64,000 bases of DNA from Isoetes taiwanensis (taxonomy: Eukaryota; Streptophyta; Lycopodiopsida; Isoetales; Isoetaceae). Below the pieces are notes generated by a model. That model was given only the letters and a program-made list of their open reading frames with translations. It had not been told where the DNA came from and ran no database searches. This document shows, one piece after another, positions 45,604 through 56,515 of the stretch. The first letter of the stretch is position 1. Each line of letters begins with the position of its first letter. Where the stretch lies: assembly GCA_021234155.1 (NCBI GenBank), contig JAJEKV010000032.1:2078783-2142782 (forward strand), read 5' to 3'. A program made the translations under genes and the position numbers.

Positions 45604-45666
45604 CGACCTCCATAACGTAAACCCCACAATAACCTAGCAACCCACAGGGTTTACGTTTTGGAGGCC
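45604..45666. repeat. Palindromic spacer B4
   Basis: Same stem-loop, 812 bp after spacer B3; closes the array. Confidence 0.85.
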
Positions 45667-46399
45667 AAAACGTGGTCGACTTATGCATAATGCAATATCA
45701 TCCATAAGCATATTGAGAAATCCTCAAACGAAGTATCTTAAAAAAGGAAGTTACAATGATAAAGAATTAGATAGTAATTAGGCATTACCCACTAATCTAA
45801 ATACGAAGAAAGTTAGTGGATAAGACTGCAGCAGGTTACGGTTACGGTAGGCTGAACTTTCCTGATGGGACACGAGCAACTAATTTTCACCATCGTCTAG
45901 ATAAATCACACTAAGTCTAGACCGAGAAAATAATTTCAGATAAACAAATTAAGTAGTGCCAAATGGATAGTTAACTGTTTCAAATAGGAATTGTCAATTC
46001 TATTGCATTCATACTCCTTAGGAAGCTTAGTCAACGATTTAAAGGATTCCTATGCAGAAGTATGACAAAGATATTCTGATGCAATTGTTTGGAATTGGGG
46101 AGCTGCCAAACTATAACGTCTAGCCACTAGTTTAGAGGATTACCATGCAGAGGAGCTCTGATACCTTCGTGCACATGACTCGGAAGCAAGGTTTTCCCGA
46201 GCAAGGTTTTCCCGAGTTTGTGTTTAGGTTTAAGGTGTTAGCTGTGGTATTTTGCTTGCTCCAACAATTACATCTCTAATTCTTAGTGCAAATCGTCTAA
46301 GTGCAATAAGTTATCTTGTTTTTCAAAGAACGGTCGTGATCATTCTAGAAAAAAAAGGCAAAAAGCGCTGATCTTTCACCGGATTTTGTTCTTTAGATT

Positions 46400-49300
46400 T
46401 CTTTAGGGTTTCGAATCAGGCCGCCGGAACCATTCCGTCTAGAGCAACGGATTTGACCCAATGAAGGAGGCACATCTGTTTCCGTTTCCCAATCCCTGCT
46501 CTTACAAATTTTTCTGGCTTAGGCATGGCGATGCCTCTTCTGGCTTTGGGCGTTATGCATATGATGCTTTACCCTATCTGTGAATGGTATTAGACTATAA
46601 GCTCAATCACAGAGCTTTGATGGAGCTTACAGGTCTGGCCGAAATGGTGACTGGCACTATGATTATGGAGCTGGTTCTAAGACTGTAAATCGTGAGGTCG
46701 AGCTCAACATGCTGTGGAGCAACTAGATGTTGAAGAACTTGAAGAAGGTCCAGGAAGCAGTGGATAGCCTCTTCCACGAGATTTGTTCCCAGTTGGCATC
46801 ATGGCAGGTCTTAAATAAGGTTTTATGTGTTTTCGCGTAATTGGATGCTGAACCATGGCAAGAATGTGGCTCAAGGTAGCTAATCTACATGTGGATTCGT
46901 ATTTTACTTATTCTTCTACTGTTAGACTCATGTGCATGGCTTTTCTTTACTGCAGCTTATGATTTGAGAATCATGCTGGAAACAATGTCAAAGATGTGCA
47001 GAGTGCATAAAATTATTACCAGGATACCCATGTATACATCACCATGTGAATGAATTAGGTATGATCTTATGTTGGATATCCATATACAACACTTCTTTCT
47101 ATTCCTCTTTGTTCTTCTCACATTTTGAATGTCAAACAGGCACTGCAGCCAGCTTTTTTTGGATATCAAATAGGAAAAAGAAGGCCGTATTCGTGGGACA
47201 ATGGCTTGCTTAGTCCTTACCAGTTTGGCCCACAGGTCTGATAAAATTCTATCTTTTTTTTCGCTTTCTTTAAGTACGGACCAGTTTCAGTTATGCTCAA
47301 TTTTTATTTCTAGTTCAACATCTCTTAAATTCTACAGTGAGCTCAATCTAGCTTAAAAATCCTTGGCTGCAGGGTATTTATGGCGTCTCTGTCAAGATGC
47401 ATATCATTTAACAACCACAACGCGCCTCTTTTGGAGGTTTAATCATTGCCTAAGCAACCGAAGTAAATGCCACTCAAGCAACTGGAGTAAATGCCACATG
47501 TAATATGTATGATTCTTCTGAACATTTGCATTCCGTTTTCATTTCTTTACAAAAGTTGTGGTGTAAATTGTTTTATACATCTGTGCTAAATTGGATAGAC
47601 ATCATGCTTATTTACATTTGTAAAATTTTAATGCAATGGTTAATTCGTAGAGATATAGTAGCATTAGTGCAGGGGATAGATATGCATTAGGTGAAGCAAC
47701 AAGTTTTGTTAGAAAAAACATCATGCACACTTTGTCCAGCAATAAGTATGTGAAATTCTTTTGCATGGGAAATAAAACAACAAACTATAGTGGATATGGC
47801 TGATGATCGTGGAGCTTTGATTGATCAAATTCAAAGCCTGAATGTTACTTGCACTAACAAAAGAGGGTGTTGAAGAGGGTGTGCTCTTTTTTAATTTTTG
47901 CATGTTTTATTTAGGGCTGCTATGGCCTTCAACGGGTTCCCTTCTCGCTGCCGGACATGCCGCCATAACCATCCTTTGCCCTAACTTCATGGTTGAAGCT
48001 TCAGAAAGGGCGGGTCAGGATTTGATAATTTGATCCTTTGGCAGAGATTTCTTTTGTTTCTATCAAAAGCCCTAAACCGTTGCCTCTGATCCTAGGAATA
48101 AATCTTTGATTCTGGAGTACGTAATTAAACTCAGTAAGGAAAGCTATGCAACGATTTTTATATTGTTTCTACCATCAAGTTCTGCGTCCGCACAAACAGG
48201 TCGGTTTGGAGCTTTTGCGTTGAAACTCTGTACCTGTCACTAGGCAAATGGTTTCTTTCATTTCTTCGCAAATTTGTCTTTCTCATCCATCTTCTTATGT
48301 AGGTAGCAAGCAGATATGTAGGTACCAAGAAAAACTAAGAAGAGAAGTGATGGCTCAATTAGAAGCAGATACAGGCATAGGCATATGGCTTGGATTATGC
48401 CCTTTGTGAAGTTCATTGGCGTTACTGGAGTTGCAAATATATAAGCAGCAATAGACATGGATATCCACAAGATACACATTTTTTTCCCTTCTTCGTCTGC
48501 TTAGAAAGAAAAAATGAGCTCAATTTAGAACATTTTAGCTTCTAAAGCATCCATTTGCGACAGGTAATACTACATGTATCATGTCCCAAAATTGTTATAT
48601 GAGAAATTAAGTTTTGAAAAGCTGTCATAGTGGCTGAATCTTAGGACAATCTAGAACAAGCAATGATGCTATAACTACATTTCTTTTCTCCTTCAAGATA
48701 ACAGATAAATTTGGCTTCTTTGGATTTTACAAACTAGAGTTGTGGGTTTTTGATTCCCTAAATAGTGTTCAAAAGTGTTGGAATTGAACTTTTATAAACA
48801 ATGCCTTGCTCTTTCGAATTCATGGCAGAATGCACGTAATTTTGACGAAATGGCTTCAGATGTATGTGATTGTTCTGCAGTGTGGAAGCAAATATATTGG
48901 ACTATGTGGTTGCATCTGCGAATCATTAATGCACATCAGAATCGGCATTTGAGCACAACAAAACATTTCTTAGTCTTGAAGGCCAGAATTTTGAGAGAAA
49001 GTTGTGATAAAAATGCCGCTGTTCAAGGCTAAATTTTAAAATTCCTATTGTATAAACAAAATTGGATTCTGCAACTGCCATTGGAAGTGATTTCTATATA
49101 ATGTAGGTCAAGAAAAGCTAGATCAAGATAAGTTGGAGGAGAAGAACGTTGAAATTGGGATAGGAGGTGCAGTGCGCAAGCAAAGACACGTGGAATCCAC
49201 TTGGCATTGCCCCACTATGCGCTATAATATGATCCTACAAGACCTTGGAGTCTTGAATCGCAAGGTCTTTTACACAGGAAAAAAGGAATTGTTTTTCTTT

Positions 49301-50200
49301 CTAAATCTTAAGTTCTGATTATCACTTTTCACTGACACAGGAAAAAAGGAATTGTTTTTCTTTCTAAATCTTAAGTTCTGATTATCACTTTTCACTGAAT
49401 TGTTGCTGTATACAACGGATACACGAAAACAAAGGAGTTAGTTTCGTCTTAGAAAAGCACTTTTGTAAGATTTTTATTAGATTTGAGTGTACATAAATTT
49501 GGCTTTTGTGATGATGGCTACATGTACTGCATTCCCAATCTGGTTGCCCTTGCTAATTCTATGTCAGTCAAGTTTCATTATTGGGTGAAATAGAATGGGT
49601 TTTAGAAATGCTTTTTGTAGGATGCCATAGCTTTCCCCATCTTTTATGATGTGCTATAATTTTTGTGGATATTTTGTGCATTTCATCTGCCACTTCTACA
49701 ACATATTGGCTTGGCTAAGATCATATCAAGTCAAGCTACGAGTTTGGTGCAAAAAATATATAATAAATTAGTTGATAAGTTTTTATATAAAAGTTGGCAC
49801 CATATTTAGAATACATGGCAAATGGATCCACAACGTACACGAACAAAAATGCCATACGGAAAAACACTATGATATTGGCATTATTGACGACCGGTTGGGA
49901 CCATCTTATTGACCATGTCATAAGCATTTGGGGGTACAACTGCATGGATATGCGTCCATCATCTTTATATTTTTTTATATTATAAAATTAAAATTATAGC
50001 ATATGTATGTCATGCATCAAACATGAAGGGCTCAGATTGTGCCACGTGGCATGCCAGGTGTACTTTTTTAATGCCAAAAGGCACTCCTCGAAAAGGCGCT
50101 TTTAAGTTTGGAAGCGGCGTGGGGAAGATATGCGACAGAACCCTAGCCCACGTGATCCATCCCCTGCCCTTCTTATTGTATTGTAATTACCTTCTCCTTG
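46400..50200. other. Interior of the Helitron-like block, unassigned
   Basis: Gene-like but unrecognised stretches: plus-strand pieces near 46610-46790 (polar; YDYGAGSKTVNREVELN), 47842-48033 and 48775-49032, and a minus-strand hydrophobic frame 48258-48479 with two likely membrane segments. Splice-like signals occur, but no domain can be named. Contains a 63-bp tandem duplication at 49272-49397. Confidence 0.3.
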
Positions 50201-50329
50201 GCGGACGGCTGCCATAGCCATCCTCTGCAATTACAGGATGTCCTTTCTTATTAAATCCATGCATAAAGAATACTCTCAAAAAAAATGCCATGCTCTTCCT
50301 CCAAATTTTGTGGGCACCAAATTTACGCC

Positions 50330-50727
50330 TCCAAAGCAGTATTCTTCAAAGATGTCATACTGCAGAATCCACCCACATAATCTTTGGCATGCAAAAACTT
50401 GAGAAGATTTGTACTGCTTCGGGATCCTCTTTCTTTGGGCAAAATGGGAACTTCCCAAATGGAAACCTCCTCTTTGGGTGATGCAATCGGCTGTGTTGGG
50501 TGCGAAAAATCGCCATTTTTCAAAGCGGTTTCTATACGAGATTTGAATTCCTGTAATATTTTCTCTTCTGGATGATCTGGCTCATCAGGGTCGTCCTTGG
50601 AAATAGAATCTGAAAAAGCTTTGTCGAGATTTTGGGTTTCAAATTCATACCCATTGTGAAATGTTGCAGTGTCCCGTTTTGCCCGGCCAAACTCCCTACC
50701 GCCATAGCGAGGCACGACCTTCTTCAT
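50330..50727 (-). pseudogene. Patellin (SEC14-like) N-terminal fragment
   Basis: About 130 codons on the minus strand: an acidic lead (SISKDDPDEPDHPEEKILQEFKSRIETALKNG style), then PKEEVSIWEVPIL, then LLKFLHAKDY and SLKNTALEA. Plant patellins have E-V-S-I-W-G-V-P-L-L then L-L-K-F-L-R-A-R-D-F then K-N-T in the CRAL-TRIO N domain, so this is a good match. Patellins bind phosphoinositides and act in membrane trafficking at the cell plate. Here only one exon's worth remains, with an indel between the two motifs; the lipid-binding lobe and GOLD domain are absent. Most likely captured from a host gene by the Helitron. Confidence 0.7.
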
Positions 50728-51081
50728 GTTTTACTTTCGTAGAGCCTTCCTTTTTGTTTTGAAGAACGGGATTAACGGCGCAATAACGCAATATTCCCCT
50801 CCTTGACAGAATATTCTTTTCCCTTTTCTGGATCAAAATAAGGTATGATTTTGAATATAATATGAACAAGATCCTCAGAAACATCAATTTTGGCACAAAG
50901 GTCATTGTGATTTGGATTACCAACTTCTTTTTATGGACGGCTTTCAAAGGCATCTAGATTGGAACTTGAGGAAAAAGAAAACTGCATGCAAGCTCTTATA
51001 CATCCTTTGAAACATCATGTTGTTGCATTCGTCTTTACATAAAGCACATGGACTGCCCACCGAAGGTGGGCAATTTACTAG

Positions 51082-51735
51082 TACTAGTATAAGGACATGT
51101 GATCGTGCACGTGCATCACATGTAGCAAATCAAGTACTCTGTCCTACCACTATAAAGACCCGTGATATGGAAGGATAGGACATGTAGAGAATCAAGTATT
51201 CTTTCCTACTTCTATAAAGACATGTGACAATAGAAGTATTACACATGTCGTAATTCATGTATTCTTTCCTACAATGCCTTAGCAAATAAAGTACTCTGTC
51301 CTACTACTATAAAGACATGTGACATGGAAGCATACGACATGTAGAGAATCAAGTATTCCTTCCTACTTCTATAAAGACATGTGACAATAGAAGTATTACA
51401 CATGTCGTAATTCATGTATCCTTTCCTACAATGCTTTAGTAAATAAAGTACTCTGTCCTACTACTATAAAGACATGTGAATGGAAGCATAGGACATGTAG
51501 AGAATCAAATATTCTTTCCTACATCTATAAAGACATGTGACAATAGAATTATTAGACATGTAGAAATTCAAGTATTCTTTCCTACAGTGGATTGTATTAT
51601 AAAATGACATGTCACAATAGAGGAAACTACAAAACAACAGTGGATGTTTTAGTCCAATCAAAAAAAAAGAACACCATTATCGAACAAAACCATACCTCCA
51701 CAAATCCACATGTAGGATTCTTTGAAAACAGGACA
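51082..51735. repeat. Right subterminal array of element B
   Basis: Inverted match to 2600-3246 of A: CTATAAAGACATGTGACA, TCAAGTATTCTTTCCTAC and related phrases repeated. Confidence 0.7.
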
Positions 51736-51792
51736 TGTAGACCTACCAAAACTGATGTTTTCCACAGTGGACCAAAAACCGGGGTGAGTGTG

Positions 51793-52906
51793 ACATGATT
51801 GACTTGTTGATTGCCCACCGTGGCATGGACCGTGGGAGTAGAGGTAGCAACAGCCCCAACCAAAACAGTCGGGGAGTGGTGGCGGTCCTTGAGAGCGGTG
51901 ATGAGTTTCAAAATTGTAGCCAAGCTTAAAGGAATTTTGATTTTGGCTAGCTCCTCTTGGAGTTCCGAGGCACATGAGAAAAAGGATCTACTGGATCCAC
52001 GTGTGCAGGAGTGCGTGGTAAGGAAGCAAAGAACTCTTTTGAGTAGGTCAACCTCCGCAGCGATATTGGGATATATCCGAGGCGTGGAGGTTGAGGCGGG
52101 AAGGTGTGTCTTGTCGTTGTTGAGCTCTCGTGGTGGCATGGACATTAGCTAACGGCGGCTTTCGGCAGGCTTGCATGAGGTTCAAAATGCTTTGGCGAAC
52201 TTTAGGCATGACATTCGGCATGAGTTTCTCCAAGTCGGTGCAAAATGGACCTTTTGTCTTTCGGGTGATGAGGAATGGCGTCGACCGCAAAGGCGGGTTG
52301 CGTGCCCGAGTAGGAATAATGGTTAAGGGACGTGGACGCCGGTGCGGCGTGAAACCAAACCAACCCAATTTGATGGCTGGATTTGGAGGATTAAGAGCCG
52401 AAAAATTTCTTCTCGTGCTTGTTGATCCATCCGAGGTTGATTGGCGGGGAGCAGGTTGATAGCGTGATTGCCGAGGCGAGGTGGCTTCCAAGAATCGGAC
52501 GCCGGGCCTTGTTTGCCATTAGCAATCCAGAGTTGGTAAGCCGTGAGGCGGACTGATGTGGTCTGATTAGTGCCAGGAAGCTGCACCTGACTTGGGAAAG
52601 TTGAGGACACGCCGTGGTGGTATGACCCCATTCTTGACAGTGATAACACTGAGCTTTCGAAGGATCAAAAGAAGAACGTGTGTTGGGTCCCCGTTGTTGC
52701 TCCCATTCTTCGATAGAGTTGATTGGGTTGCTTTGTAGTGGTGGCTGCCGATATATTATTGGTGCTGAGGTGTTGTTTGCACTTGATAAACCATCTTGTT
52801 GCGGAAAGGTGTAGGATGAGTGCGAGTGCATTCTTCCGTGGCATGATTGCACATGTTGCAGCGTTTACAATGAGGCGGGCCATTGGTGGAGTTGCACTCA
52901 TTCGCC
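51793..52906 (-). pseudogene. Gypsy gag C-terminal part, zinc knuckles to protease border
   Basis: Two CCHC knuckles are visible on the minus strand: CKRCNMCNHATEEC near 52880-52838 and CYHCQEWGHTTTAC near 52645-52605, each C-x2-C-x4-H-x4-C. A third, degraded one (G-H-L-A-N-E-C) is rebuilt at the Z2 insertion border. Between and after them are Gln/Pro/Asn-rich linkers. The nucleocapsid knuckles bind the element RNA. Frameshifts separate the motifs. Element B abuts at 51792 and Z2 at 52907. Confidence 0.8.
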
Positions 52907-53599
52907 TTACAAACCATTACATTTAAGATGTTAAAATTAAAATCCCCCTTAGACCCCCTTTGGTTTGGGTGCATATTCACACGGGGGGTCACTCCGGGCA
53001 ACGAGAGCCTTCGGATGGGCATATATGCCTTATATTCCTTGATGTGGACCGTAGATAGCGTTCCTCGTTTGTGGGGTATCCTTGTATGAATTTTTGTATA
53101 TTGTATGCTTAGGTGTGTAAAATACTATAAGATTTCAGTTAATATACTATAAGGTGTGAATTTGATACGTGTATAATATAATTTAAGGGCTCTCGCTGCC
53201 CTACGTGACCCCCCGTGTGAATATGCACCCAAACCAAAGGGGGTCTAAGGGGATTTTAATTTTAACATCTTAAATGTAATGGTTTGTGCTCATTAATGTT
53301 AATGGGATTTATGTGGTGGTTGTTATATGTATATAAGAAAAAAAATTTTTGGGCCCTTCGGGCCCTAAGAGAAGAAAACATAATTAATATTTGAGTTGAA
53401 CAAATCATGAATGTATAAATTATAGAAATGGAGTCATTGCATGGAACTCGAAACCCAATTTATGCAACATCAATATGAAATATGAGCTACAATGTAACAA
53501 AATGTTTAAGGAGGAAAACATTGGCAAGTATTTAACCATGAAGAAATACCACAAGTTTGATCCTAAGCATATATTTGCAGCGTCCATAGTTGTGATTCT

Positions 53600-53700
53600 T
53601 TAGAGCATGCACTCCCAAATCATGTCTTAATTTACGCCTTCTCATCTTTAGAGCATGCACTCCCAAATCATGTCTTAATTTCTGCCTTCTCACTTTCCTG
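53600..53700. repeat. 47-bp tandem duplication in Z2
   Basis: TTTAGAGCATGCACTCCCAA repeated at about 53600 and 53648. Confidence 0.75.
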
Positions 53701-53775
53701 CATTATTTCTTGGATCCATAGAAATTCTAGCGGCTATATTATGACTATTACACATTATCCACAAAATCCACTGGC

Positions 53776-54222
53776 CTATGGCAAAGATGGTGTCAACCTA
53801 CAAAACAGAGGCAAAGACCTTGTGGCAAACCAACAACCCTGTGCACGGAAATGGCCATGTGTAATTTTGGTTCCCAAGGAAGCGTTGTGAATGGTCCAAC
53901 GATATTTGGTATTACAAAGAATTGCACACAGTTTGCAGTGAAACCTCCACTTCTGGAAAAACAAAGCCCAAATGGACTGTATGCCCTAGAACCAGCAGCA
54001 AAATCCGTCATTGAAGATCTGGAATCAATTCTGGCTGACTCGTTCGACACGCCTTCAAGACAATGCAATCGGACCTGCATAAACGCCGCTCTACATCAAC
54101 GAATTCATCTGTCCAACTGGTTTGATTTGTATCCAAGCCTGATTCACACACTCTTTTCGCACAGACTCTTTCCCAGAGGTCTGCATCACGATCCTAACTT
54201 AAACCTGCATCACGATTCTTGA
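53776..54222 (+). pseudogene. Gene-like cargo of Z2
   Basis: Plus-strand open stretches, the longest 53851-54222. The part KPPLLEKQSPNGLYALEPAA with KSVIEDLESILADSF looks like real protein sequence but I do not recognise it. It runs opposite to Z2's own direction. It is unique to Z2 and not present in Z1, consistent with captured sequence. Confidence 0.3.
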
Positions 54223-54322
54223 AGATCACAAGGCAGAGAACTAACCTGCATCACGATTCTTGAAGGGCACAAGGCAGAGAACTAACCTGCATCACGATTC
54301 TTGAAGGGCACAAATAGAGACT
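54199..54322. repeat. 41-bp tandem repeat in Z2
   Basis: AACCTGCATCACGATTCTTG occurs three times at a 41-bp step. Confidence 0.8.
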
Positions 54323-54669
54323 AAAATGACGTTTTGGCATGTTTTGGAGCACCAAGTGTGCCCTAACTTAACACGCATCACGCGATTCTTGAAGCAAAGA
54401 AAGAAAAGCACGTAAACCCTAAATACAAGGGTTCGATGCGTGCATGCCCAATTCGACTCTTTTTTAAAAACCTAATAAAAAAACATTATAACTTTAATCG
54501 TGACCATACGATGTTTGCTTCTCAAAAAAATGAATGGCCAAGATAAGCGGCACTCTACAAATCTTGCTCAAGACACCGGATGAAGAATGGCCATGAAATC
54601 ATAGGAAAACCTTTGTGAATATCGTACAAAACACAAAAAGACCCCCCGTGATTATGCTAGATATTCGCC

Positions 54670-55893
54670 AAGTGGCCTTGATATTTGCGTGATATGGCAC
54701 TGTGATCCGGCTAGCTGGCCGCGGATTGGCGTGTTGAGGTTGAACGCCAGCCCTGGGAACTATGACGGTGGAATGAAAGGAGCTCCTGAAGAGCCACGCC
54801 ACGGGAGGAAACATTGACCGAAAGTGATTGACAAGATCGATAGCCCGCTCCAAAGTCTTGGTAGCAGTATTCAATCCATGAGTCCGATAGCTGGAGGAAG
54901 TCCTTGGAGAAAACGCACCAAGATCCGGCTCGGTGGGGTACTCCTTGAGTTTGCCGAAAGTAATGTGAAGGCGGCCCCGCAAAAATCCCGGCACTCCGTG
55001 GGCTCTTGTTGAAGGTCATTGAGTTGTTTTGAGATGAAGTTGATCATCATCCGTGGTCCCATAGTGAGAAAGAAAAGCGCTTTTAATTTCGGACCAATCT
55101 TGTTTCCAAAGTGGCTTTTGTTGGACATGAGCCATTGATGAGGGGAGCCACGCAATGTGGTGGAAAAGATGTGGAATTTCAGTTGAGGTTGCGCATGACC
55201 ATTCAGACAGCCGAGCCTCAAATTCTTCCATGTGGGCCTGAGCACTTTGGTCTAAAGGTTTGCCTTTCGTGTTGCCAAAGGTGGGATAAGTCGACTTAAG
55301 GGTCCGAAAGGTAGAGGTAAAAGTCTTTGGGCTGGACCGGAACATGATAGTGAGGATATTGAGGTGGAGTTGGAGGGGGTATGGTTTGGAAAGACCCCTG
55401 AAGGGGTGGCTTAGGTCGGGGGTCTTGGAGGTGCCCGATCATTGGGTTTGAGGTCCGTAAGATTGTAAACAGGGAAGAGCGGTGGGAAAGGTAGGGAAGG
55501 GAAAATCTCGGGAGGGAGCAAAGAGACATGTGGATATCCCCCGCTGCACCCGTAGGAGATGATGGAAGTGAAGGCGTATGGCGGAAAGAGTGATGGATGA
55601 AGGCATGTTCGGGGTATGAAAGTAAGGTTGAGCAGGTGGAGCCGGATAGGGCTCGGATAGTGATGAGGGAGACCGAGGTTTTGGGAGCAATGTTTGCACG
55701 CTTGAGGTGGAGAATTTGGACGAGACATGACACGAGGGTGGGTGGCCGATCGAGCCCTAGACCTAATGTGGCCTCCCTCAATGTCATAAGCAGATCCATA
55801 CATGTCACGAACAGCTTCCCGTCGATGATGGCGCTCCAATCGAGACGCCGTCTGGGAAAGAAGTTCTTCTGGCGTGAAGTTTCGGACAGACAT
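54670..55893 (-). pseudogene. Gypsy gag, N-terminal and capsid part
   Basis: An ATG at 55893 (MSVRNFTPEELLSQTASRLERH) is about 50 bp after the primer site and is the likely start. A Pro-rich region follows, then a capsid-type block near 55345-55010 (W...LP.SMAH...W..DWSEIKSAFLSHYG), which is the retrotransposon gag domain, then LNDLQQEPTE..., LVRFLQGLPP near 54890 and a Ser/Pro-rich tail. Gag forms the particle that packages the RNA. The frame shifts at least twice, and Z2 cuts it at 54662. Confidence 0.8.
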
Positions 55894-55920
55894 GGCGACA
55901 GAAGAAGGGAAAAACGAATC

Positions 55921-55940
55921 AGACCCGGCAGCGGCGACAG
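55921..55940 (-). other. Gypsy primer-binding site
   Basis: Just after the 5' LTR the minus strand reads TGTCGCCGCTGCCGGGTCT, close to the tRNA-Asp-type site TGGCGCCGTTGCCGGG with a few changes, including the third base. Confidence 0.55.
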
Positions 55941-56510
55941 TGTTTGGGGTCTGGGTTCGGGAACTCCTGCAAGACAGCCCTCTGTGAGGACCCTTGGATC
56001 TAACAGGAGAATCCGGGGGACTATGTCACGCGGGATTTGCAAGAAAAGAACAAGAAGAAGAAAACGGAACAGAAAAGAACAATGAGAGGAAAATGATATG
56101 CTTCTTTGATATCAATGATGAACATACATGAGCTCTCGCAATCGAGAGAAGACTGAAGAGAGACAAGACTCAAAACTCATCTAGCCCTCATATGCTAGCT
56201 CTACTCATATATATAGTACAATGGCCTTTGGCCCAATATAGACACTCTGACTGATCTCGGTGCCGCTCACGAAAGGAGGCCCCGATTCTGAGGAATGTTG
56301 GCGGTGTCTCTTGAAGTGCCTAGAATCATGCTGACGCTGACGCAGGCGGTGACGGCCCCTCACTTGTCTGAGCGGCGCCTCTTGATAGGCTGCTGCTTGG
56401 TCTTCTGCGGGGCCTTGGATGGCTGACCCGTGGTTGACTGCGGATCCTTGAGCTTGACCTGGTCCGTCGTATGCATGAATAGTCCTGTACCAGGAGGCAC
56501 AGGACTAACA
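55941..56510 (-). repeat. Gypsy 5' LTR
   Basis: 570 bp, TG...CA, near-identical to 30096-30661 over most of its length. Confidence 0.92.
56204..56219 (-). promoter_or_regulatory. TATA box of the gypsy 5' LTR
   Basis: The minus strand reads TACTATATATATGAG; present in both LTRs. Direction agrees with the element. Confidence 0.5.
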
Positions 56511-56515
56511 GTCTT

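Larger units (their letters stand above)
46334..51081 (+). mobile_element. Helitron-like block in element B, with captured gene pieces
   Basis: The right end has hairpin TGCCCACC-GAA-GGTGGGCA (51055-51072), then ATTTA and CTAG at 51078-51081, followed by T. Element A shows the unfilled site A|TACTAG at this exact point, so the 3' end obeys the Helitron rules (hairpin, CTRR, A|T target). The 5' end (TC after A) is not found at the expected flank; homology with A stops at 46332 in the 59-bp repeat, so a deletion probably removed the Helitron 5' end plus adjoining element sequence. No Rep/helicase is present, so it is non-autonomous. Contents: several exon-like fragments, one identified (patellin). 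Confidence 0.6.
38198..51792. mobile_element. Element B: giant CACTA-like transposon, inverted sister of A
   Basis: The left end reads CACACTGACCCCAAA and the right end is the inverted CACACTCACCCCGG; 3-bp duplication ACA at 38195-38197 and 51793-51795. 13595 bp. It matches A in reverse order over nearly its whole length but lacks Z1 and the 165-bp repeats, has one module fewer, and has gained a ~330-bp insert (41882-42208) and a 4.7-kb Helitron-like block. Different duplications in A and B show separate insertions of the same family rather than one inverted duplication. Confidence 0.87.
52907..54662 (-). mobile_element. Element Z2, inserted in the gypsy gag
   Basis: Flanked by a 7-bp duplication ATTCGCC (52900-52906 and 54663-54669). 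In its own direction (minus) it starts ATCTAGCATAATCACGGGGG and shares about 150 bp with the left end of Z1; its right-end block (hairpin GGGCCC-TTC-GGGCCC at 53356-53370, CCCCCCGTGTG near 53210, CTATAAG near 53150) matches Z1. A second, opposite copy of the right-end block (52907-53135) adds a fold-back not present in Z1. The interior differs from Z1. Confidence 0.65.
30096..56510 (-). mobile_element. Ty3/gypsy retrotransposon (Athila/Tat-like), inserted in T1
   Basis: Two LTRs (30096-30661 and 55941-56510) of about 568 bp start TGTTTGGGG and end GGACTAACA, with a 5-bp duplication GTCTT at 30091-30095 and 56511-56515. Primer site, gag, protease, reverse transcriptase, RNase H and integrase follow in order on the minus strand, so the element is Ty3/gypsy. 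After removing element B and Z2 it is about 11 kb. The integrase tail motif GKLKF.W.GP and FARSYRDLG before the reverse transcriptase resemble Athila/Tat elements; no chromodomain is seen. Many frameshifts make it non-autonomous. Confidence 0.93.

Noticed and set aside
48258-48479. Hydrophobic minus-strand frame as a membrane protein gene
   Set aside because: Short, no homologous motif, and within shuffled Helitron-like cargo.
2537-51792. A single giant palindrome from an assembly error or organelle inverted repeat
   Set aside because: The two arms have different 3-bp duplications and private insertions, and no organelle genes are present.
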